Positions 6,673 to 10,077 of a stretch of 10,077 nt of DNA are shown here, piece after piece. The notes beneath the pieces were generated by a model. That model was not told where the DNA came from, did no database searches, and worked only from the letters and a program-made list of their open reading frames with translations. Origin of the DNA: Oscillospiraceae bacterium (GTDB lineage: Bacteria; Bacillota; Clostridia; Oscillospirales; Ruminococcaceae); contig JAQXNQ010000213.1 of NCBI GenBank assembly GCA_029098085.1, positions 1 through 10,077 of the forward strand, in the 5' to 3' direction. Position 1 is the first letter of the stretch. Every line of letters starts with the position of its first letter. The position numbers and the translations under genes were made by a program.

Positions 6673-6718
6673 AAAACGCTCGGTCTGCCGGGAAGCTCCC
6701 GGACAGGCTGAGCGTTTT
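6673..6718 (+). terminator. Terminator of the Ro60-like/RtcB operon
   Basis: AAAACGCTC (6673-6681) pairs with GAGCGTTTT (6710-6718). The interior adds CTG/CAG and CCGGG (6688-6692)/CCCGG (6698-6702) around the loop AAGCT. The T-tail is short (TTTTCACATTTC). It starts 23 bases after the rtcB stop codon. The A-rich left arm means it may also work on the other strand, for the WYL gene that converges from the right. Confidence 0.8.
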
Positions 6719-6738
6719 CACATTTCAGCAAGGCAGCG

Positions 6739-6757
6739 GGCCGCTTCGGCGGCCTTT
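6739..6757 (+). terminator. GC-rich UUCG hairpin, possible second terminator
   Basis: GGCCGC (6739-6744), loop TTCG, GCGGCC (6749-6754), then TTT. The UUCG tetraloop makes it very stable, but the T-tract is only three bases. It lies between the converging rtcB and third WYL genes and may back up the terminator at 6673. Confidence 0.4.
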
Positions 6758-6778
6758 CGTCCGGCGGCGCATTCCGCA

Positions 6779-7270
6779 TCAGCCCTTGCCGCAGGCGCCG
6801 CCTTCATACAGCGCCTGCATTTTTCCGATTTCCGCTTTCATTTCCTCCACAAACTCCTCCGGCCCAACGACCCTGACCCAGCTCCCCTGACTGAGCAGCC
6901 ACATCCTGATTCCGTCGCCGTAAACCTCCGCTTCAATCAGGCAGACGCCGCCGCTGCGCTCGATGACTTTGGCAGTGGGCAGCTTATCCAGCACCGCCTG
7001 CACCGACGGGCCGGTGAACTCAAACCGAATGGTCCGCAGCCTGCCCGGCCACATGAACAGGCTTCTCCGGCGGAGCAGCCCTTCGTCAAAGGCACCCTCT
7101 TCGGCGCTGAACCGCTTCCGGTGCTCCACCAGGCGCTTGATGCGGTCCACGCGGAAATAAACCGGCTCCGGACGGTCACTGTCCGCCTTAAAGGCGATCA
7201 AATAGAAATAGAAATCGGTAAACAGCACCGACGCCGGCCGGAGCCGGTGGGTGACATAGGAGCGATCCAT
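6779..7270 (-). CDS. WYL-domain protein, 5' end disturbed
   Basis: From the ATG at 7270 this gives 163 residues covering most of a WYL domain: signature strand FYFYLIAF (F22, Y23, L24), YFRVDRIKRL (38-47), FEFTGPSVQAVLDKLP, and the C-terminal GSWVRVVGPEEFVEEMKAEIGKM. The domain clearly starts earlier: the same frame upstream reads LITCITDCREISIDYYR, the usual first strand, and stays open to a TGA at 7364-7366 with no ATG, GTG or TTG. The promoter (7376-7384) and a G-rich ribosome binding site (7356-7361) point to a start in another frame (ATG 7367 or TTG 7349), which stops at 7281. One extra base near 7290-7345 would explain this, so the gene may be frameshifted, or may start at an unusual codon. 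It has no HTH of its own. It converges on rtcB and is probably a regulatory partner in the locus. Confidence 0.65.
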   Translation of the reverse strand: MDRSYVTHRLRPASVLFTDFYFYLIAFKADSDRPEPVYFRVDRIKRLVEHRKRFSAEEGAFDEGLLRRRSLFMWPGRLRTIRFEFTGPSVQAVLDKLPTAKVIERSGGVCLIEAEVYGDGIRMWLLSQGSWVRVVGPEEFVEEMKAEIGKMQALYEGGACGKG

Positions 7271-7375
7271 CCGGTAGTAGTCAATGGAGATCTCCCGGCA
7301 GTCGGTGATGCAGGTGATCAGCGAGCAGCGCTTCTTCCGGTTTGTGCAAGATGATGCCCCCTTTCATCCGAAAGC

Positions 7376-7384
7376 ATCATACCA
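7376..7384 (-). promoter_or_regulatory. Extended -10 promoter of the minus-strand WYL gene
   Basis: Read on the minus strand, the bases are TGGTATGAT, an extended -10 element identical to that of the Y-like RNA promoter at 3395-3403. No recognisable -35 lies 17 bp upstream; that place is taken by the palindrome at 7388-7413. The predicted transcript starts near 7368, a few bases before the G-rich ribosome binding site at 7356-7361. Confidence 0.5.
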
Positions 7385-7387
7385 TAG

Positions 7388-7413
7388 CAGCTGGACAGGG
7401 GCCTGTCCGGCTG
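7388..7413. promoter_or_regulatory. 12-bp-arm palindrome over the -35 region, candidate operator
   Basis: CAGCTGGACAGG (7388-7399) and CCTGTCCGGCTG (7402-7413) are inverted copies with a single T-G exception and a 2-base centre. It spans about -14 to -40 of the minus-strand WYL promoter. The 2-base centre and lack of a T-tract argue against a terminator, so a binding site for a dimeric regulator, possibly a WYL protein of this locus, is the better reading. Confidence 0.45.
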
Positions 7414-7643
7414 AACGGGTTTCTGCGTCCTTTCTCTGCCGGCAGCAAATAGCTTTGCGGAAAAAGATTTAGCGGCAAAAGATTTGCCGGGACTACCGTC
7501 TGTCCTCCTGCAGGCGTATGCTATAGCTGTCCGTTTCACAGACAGCTTGCTGTTCCACGAAAGGACAGCCGTGCCGGAAACCGGAGGACATCCATCCCAG
7601 TGCGCAGTGCGCTCAGATCCGGACAAATGCAAAGACAATGGGA
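7414..7643. other. Intergenic region without recognisable gene
   Basis: No convincing protein or RNA gene is seen. It holds a degenerate 15-base direct repeat (three units, 7447-7491), a 7-bp hairpin AGCTGTC/GACAGCT (7525-7531, 7541-7547), and short symmetric bits such as CCGGAAACCGG near 7574. Open frames crossing it have no ribosome binding site or family resemblance. It may be remnant sequence between the WYL gene and the Mor-like operon. Confidence 0.4.
7447..7491. repeat. Degenerate 15-bp tandem repeat, three units
   Basis: Units are AAATAGCTTTGCGGA (7447-7461), AAAAGATTTAGCGGC (7462-7476) and AAAAGATTTGCCGGG (7477-7491). The last two share AAAAGATTT exactly; the first is more diverged. 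No function is evident. Confidence 0.5.
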
Positions 7644-7673
7644 TTACACTTGAGAACCCAAATTCGCTACAAT
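7644..7673 (+). promoter_or_regulatory. Probable promoter of the Mor-like operon
   Basis: TTACAC (7644-7649) and TACAAT (7668-7673) are 18 bp apart. The -10 is good, the -35 fair. Transcription would start near 7680, about 14 bases before the preferred start codon of the first gene. Confidence 0.45.
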
Positions 7674-7693
7674 GATACGCAGAGGTGGTGAAA

Positions 7694-7960
7694 TTGACAG
7701 AAAATGATCCGGAGCTGCTGAACACGGTATATCGGGAGATCGGCGAAGCCCTCGGGATGGATGCCGCGATGGTCATTTACCAGATGTTCAGAGGACAGCA
7801 AATCAGCTTTCCGACCCGTTTTTTCAACCCATCCAGGATTCAGCAGATCGTCATCCAGGAATATGACGGAACCAATCTCCGAACCCTGGCCATCAAGTAT
7901 GGATATTCGGAAAAAACCGTGAGGAGGATGATCAGAGAAAGATTGGAGGAAAAACCATGA
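7694..7960 (+). CDS. Mor/CD3324-like helix-turn-helix protein
   Basis: 88 residues from TTG 7694, preferred because GAGGTGG (7682-7688) lies five bases upstream; GTG at 7685 or 7688 would put the start inside that site. The chain follows the Mor transcription activator plan: an N-terminal helical segment (ELLNTVYREIGEALGMDAAMVIYQMFRGQQISFP), a short linker, then IQQIVIQEYDGTNLRTLAIKYGYSEKTVRRMIRERL, a clear helix-turn-helix with recognition helix SEKTVRRMI. Mor is the middle-gene activator of phage Mu; small stand-alone relatives are common in Clostridia and are often near mobile elements or tiny accessory operons. Its stop overlaps the start of the next gene by four bases (ATGA), so the two are coupled. 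It probably regulates its own operon; no other target is visible. Confidence 0.75.
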   Translation: MTENDPELLNTVYREIGEALGMDAAMVIYQMFRGQQISFPTRFFNPSRIQQIVIQEYDGTNLRTLAIKYGYSEKTVRRMIRERLEEKP

Positions 7961-8301
7961 TTGCAGCGCTTTCATACATCATCGCCGTTTTGATCACCGT
8001 GGCTCTGGCCGTCATCCTGTATCCCGTTGCCGGACTATTCTGGATATTGGGATTATTCGGCAAGCTGGCCAGCGCCATCTTTTCTCTGACCCGAAGAATC
8101 ATCAGGGCCATGTGGAACGACATTCGAAAAATGGAGCCGCGTGCCGCTGTCCCCATGCCGGAAGCACAACCTGTCAATCTGCCCACGCTGGAGCCTGCCA
8201 TTGAAACCTGGGAATGCCCCTGCGGGAGAATCAACACCGGCAATTTCTGCGGCGAATGCGGCACACAGCGCCCCGGCATTCCCATAAAAGGAGGGAAATG
8301 A
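7957..8301 (+). CDS. Small membrane protein with C-terminal zinc ribbon
   Basis: 114 residues. The start overlaps the previous stop as ATGA. Residues 4-45 are strongly hydrophobic (SYIIAVLITVALAVILYPVAGLFWILGLFGKLASAIF) and should form one long or two short membrane segments. A basic stretch follows (TRRIIRAMWNDIRK), suggesting a cytoplasmic C-terminal part, then a proline-rich linker. The tail is a zinc ribbon with Cys87, Cys89, Cys98 and Cys101 (CPCGRINTGNFCGECG), as in many bacterial proteins annotated only as zinc-ribbon domain proteins. I do not recognise a specific family. It is the middle gene of a three-gene overlapping operon whose first product is a regulator and whose third is another zinc-finger protein. 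Confidence 0.75.
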   Translation: MIAALSYIIAVLITVALAVILYPVAGLFWILGLFGKLASAIFSLTRRIIRAMWNDIRKMEPRAAVPMPEAQPVNLPTLEPAIETWECPCGRINTGNFCGECGTQRPGIPIKGGK

Positions 8302-8303
8302 AA

Positions 8304-8468
8304 ATGCCTGTCCCCAAAGGAAAATCGAAATTCGTAACCAGACAGTGCAAATACTGCGGCTATCGGGTAACCTGCCTGGCAAACAGCATCCCGCCGGGAA
8401 CCACCTGCCCCAAACGGGGCAAGGGACAGCCTCACGTCTGGCAGGTTCTCGGGTATGAGTACAAATAA
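8304..8468 (+). CDS. Small zinc-finger protein, 54 residues
   Basis: The ATG at 8304 is preferred over the ATG at 8298 because AGGAGGG (8289-8295) is eight bases from it but only two from the other; using 8298 would add Met-Lys and overlap the previous stop as ATGA. The protein has CxxC at Cys15/Cys18, then Cys24, Cys35 (TTCPKRGKG) and His44 (PHVW), enough for one zinc site. There is no membrane segment. The strong ribosome binding site and tight spacing support it as real despite its size. Function is unknown; it probably works with the preceding membrane zinc-ribbon protein. Confidence 0.7.
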   Translation: MPVPKGKSKFVTRQCKYCGYRVTCLANSIPPGTTCPKRGKGQPHVWQVLGYEYK

Positions 8469-8509
8469 CCGCTGCTCTTCACATTCGCCCAATTTTTTGA
8501 AAAATGAAC

Positions 8510-8538
8510 TTGACAGTCATCCCAACGCATGCTATACT
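8510..8538 (+). promoter_or_regulatory. Strong sigma-A promoter of the beta-propeller gene
   Basis: TTGACA (8510-8515), a 17-bp spacer and TATACT (8533-8538), with TGC just before the -10. This is the best promoter in the window. Transcription would start near 8545, giving a leader of about 45 bases. Confidence 0.85.
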
Positions 8539-8589
8539 CAGGAAAAAAGCAGGTCCGTCGCTTTCGGTAAATGAACAGGAGGCAATGCT

Positions 8590-9780
8590 ATGAACCAACC
8601 CGGGATTTTCTCAGCAGATTATCCAACCCTCAAGCCCGAAATCCTCCTGGAAGGCAGGGAGATCGCGGAATACGCCGCCCGGATTGACGCAGCGGATGCT
8701 TCCGCTCCGGCCAGGGAGCGCGGCGAAGCCTTTGCCGATGAAATCGAAAAGCGTTATATTGCCGACTTTGAAAAAAGCGGAATCGATCAGATGGCTCATG
8801 TTTCCACTTTTATGGTCATTGATGGCGTCATTTACATGACCTATTACGCCAACACCAGAAGCGCCGCCGAGGATCCGGAGAATCAGACGGCCAGGCTGGC
8901 GTACTGTCCTGTATCCGAACCCGAAAACAAAACCTTTCTGGACATCCAGTCGGTGGGGGACACCTGTTCCGGCCAGCGGGTCAACCTGGTGTACGATACC
9001 ATCCTGGCCCGCAAGAATGCGGATACTCTCTATATTCTGTGGACAGCTGAGATCGGGCAGAACTATTACAGACTGTATCGCCCCTTCAGTATTTCCCAAA
9101 AGAAGCTGGGAGAAGTCGGCGTCAACCGCCTGAAGGTGGGAAATACGGTCAATGATTTCAGTGCCTCCGGAATCTGCTCTGCCCTGGCCGAAAATGGCAT
9201 CGGCCGTAAAAAAATGTACGCGGACATCGGCATTATGCAGAAATTCACCGCCCGCGAGGAAGACGGCACACTGTACTGGTACACTGGCGCCTACAGCGGG
9301 GATTTCAACATGCTGATCAAAAGCCGAGACTTCATTACCTGGGAGTATGTGTCTCAACCCTCTTTTCCAAATCTCTCCAAGTGGGAGAATGCCGCCTATG
9401 TACTGAACGATAAATGTTACTATTTTGTCCGGCAGCATGACGACACCGGATACGGCTTCCTGACAGCGTATGATCTGGTGAACGATACCTGGGAAACACC
9501 CGTTCTGGTGGAGGACTGCCAGTCGCGCTCCGATTTTATTCTGTACGATGGGCAGCTGTACCTTTTTCACGCCCCCATTGACCGGGAACATATCGGCATT
9601 CTGCGGATCGATCAGAATCATCTGGCGAACAGCCAGGTCATCCTGCAGGCGAAAATGCACAGCAGCTGTTTCTACCCCTTCATTCAATATTTCGAGGACG
9701 GGGGCCTGGCCATGTCCTATACAGTCGCCCGACAGCATATCCGACTGGCGCGCTTTTCCATGGAAAAATATATCGGATAA
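8590..9780 (+). CDS. Cytosolic beta-propeller protein, sialidase/glycoside-hydrolase-like
   Basis: 396 residues; AGGAGG (8577-8582) is seven bases before the ATG. No signal peptide or membrane segment is seen, so it stays in the cytoplasm. From about residue 75 the chain repeats beta-strand blades with motifs such as FMVIDGVIYMTYYAN, ADTLYILWTAEIG, GTLYWYTGAYSGDFNMLIKSRDFITWEYV, NDKCYYFVRQHDD and DGQLYLFHAPIDREHIGILRI. This resembles five-bladed propellers of sialidase-like or GH43/GH32-like clans, where a screen of the type 'see, compare, display' finds them as putative glycosidases. The N-terminal 70 residues are charged and helical. I cannot assign catalytic residues or a substrate. It is a single-gene transcript with a strong promoter and a perfect terminator. 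Sugar-related function is an inference from fold only. Confidence 0.7.
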   Translation: MNQPGIFSADYPTLKPEILLEGREIAEYAARIDAADASAPARERGEAFADEIEKRYIADFEKSGIDQMAHVSTFMVIDGVIYMTYYANTRSAAEDPENQTARLAYCPVSEPENKTFLDIQSVGDTCSGQRVNLVYDTILARKNADTLYILWTAEIGQNYYRLYRPFSISQKKLGEVGVNRLKVGNTVNDFSASGICSALAENGIGRKKMYADIGIMQKFTAREEDGTLYWYTGAYSGDFNMLIKSRDFITWEYVSQPSFPNLSKWENAAYVLNDKCYYFVRQHDDTGYGFLTAYDLVNDTWETPVLVEDCQSRSDFILYDGQLYLFHAPIDREHIGILRIDQNHLANSQVILQAKMHSSCFYPFIQYFEDGGLAMSYTVARQHIRLARFSMEKYIG

Positions 9781-9832
9781 AGCCAAGGTCAAAAGCTCTG
9801 CCTGAAGGAACCGGCGGCAGACTGAAATGTGC

Positions 9833-9875
9833 AAAAGCCAGCAGACGAAAATTCCCTTTTCGTCTGCTGGCTTTT
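9833..9875. terminator. Perfect 19-bp bidirectional terminator
   Basis: The 19 bases at 9833-9851 are exactly complementary to 9857-9875, around the loop TTCCC. The arms begin and end with four A or four T, so it can stop transcription from both sides: the beta-propeller gene on the left and readthrough of the tRNA unit on the right. Confidence 0.9.
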
Positions 9876-9920
9876 ACGCTATCTGATCATTTTCAATGCT
9901 TCTATCGCACCCCGGACAAC

Positions 9921-9949
9921 AAAAAAGCTCAGGCGAAAACCTGAGCTTT
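9921..9949 (-). terminator. Terminator of the tRNA-Asn transcript
   Basis: AAGCTCAGG (9925-9933) pairs with CCTGAGCTT (9940-9948), loop of six. Read on the minus strand the stem is followed by six T (9921-9926). It lies five bases after the tRNA 3' end. Confidence 0.85.
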
Positions 9950-9953
9950 CCTT

Positions 9954-10029
9954 TGGCTCCCCTTGTTGGACTCGAACCAACGACATTTCGGTTAACAGCC
10001 GAACGCTCTACCGACTGAGCTAAAGAGGA
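9954..10029 (-). tRNA. tRNA-Asn (anticodon GTT)
   Basis: 76 nt on the minus strand with all arms intact: acceptor TCCTCTT/AAGGGGA (one G-T pair), D arm GCTC/GAGC, anticodon stem TTCGG/CCGAA with loop CTGTTAA (anticodon GTT), T arm GTTGG/CCAAC with loop TTCGAGT, discriminator G and an encoded CCA (9954-9956). It reads asparagine codons AAC and AAT. Other tRNA or rRNA genes may lie upstream beyond the right edge. Confidence 0.96.
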
Positions 10030-10035
10030 ATGTGC

Positions 10036-10061
10036 GAAAGAGACCTCGAAAGGTCTCTTTC
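10036..10061. terminator. Inverted repeat upstream of tRNA-Asn, possible terminator
   Basis: GAAAGAGACC (10036-10045) and GGTCTCTTTC (10052-10061) form a 10-bp stem with loop TCGAAA. Both ends carry only short T runs. It could end a transcript from the right on the minus strand or act as a spacer hairpin between tRNA genes. Confidence 0.45.
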
Positions 10062-10077
10062 ATCTGTGTCGGCACCG

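Noticed and set aside
5211..6779. Long minus-strand open frame opposite rtcB
   Set aside because: The plus strand carries every RtcB motif; the antisense product is His/Val/Asp-rich shadow sequence.
7318..7776. 152-codon minus-strand open frame upstream of the third WYL gene
   Set aside because: It spans the palindrome, the 15-base repeats and the promoter of the Mor-like operon, has no ribosome binding site and no recognisable domain.

Overview
The window looks like the chromosome of a moderately high-GC Bacillota bacterium, most like a gut Clostridia (Oscillospiraceae/Ruminococcaceae type). This rests on strong AGGAGG-type ribosome binding sites, sigma-A type promoters, short overlapping operons, a CD3324/Mor-like regulator and WYL regulators of a kind common in that group. 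It is inferred from style, not from a marker gene.

Layout. 1-1105: the 3' part of an alpha/alpha-toroid (six-hairpin glycosidase-like) protein. 1144-3372: a promoter, two overlapping WYL-domain regulator genes and a strong Rho-independent terminator. 3395-3936: a 589-bp gap without a protein gene that appears to be a dense non-coding RNA region. 3937-6718: an operon for a Ro60/TROVE-like (DUF2828-type) protein with a von Willebrand A domain and an RtcB RNA ligase, closed by a terminator. 6779-7384 (minus): a third WYL protein with a disturbed 5' end, its own promoter and a palindrome over the -35 region. 7644-8468: a three-gene overlapping operon (Mor-like HTH, membrane/zinc-ribbon protein, small zinc-finger protein). 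8510-9875: a promoter, a cytosolic beta-propeller protein and a perfect bidirectional terminator. 9921-10029 (minus): tRNA-Asn(GUU) with terminator.

The centre of interest is 1198-7384, an RNA repair/surveillance locus: three WYL regulators around Ro60-like and RtcB genes, with RNA genes between the regulators and the effectors. Reading 3395-3936 by eye, I find a 17-base motif, AAAGRYACNNACAGCRA, four times (starts 3412, 3477, 3584, 3818). In each copy the first half pairs with a downstream CTT(G)-type strand, and base pairs differ between copies in a compensating way. The four helices enclose different inserts. The second encloses a tRNA-like domain with a D-like arm, a 7-nt anticodon-like loop and a perfect T arm. 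I read this as an array of Y-RNA-like modules, one of them of the tRNA-mimicking (YrlA) type, placed directly upstream of and probably running into the leader of the Ro60-like gene.

How it may work (inference): WYL proteins sense a nucleic-acid or nucleotide signal of RNA damage and control the operon; Ro60-like protein binds the Y-like RNAs, which gate or tether it; RtcB rejoins cleaved RNAs carrying 2',3'-cyclic phosphate or 3'-phosphate and 5'-OH ends. No RtcA cyclase or RtcR activator is visible in the window.
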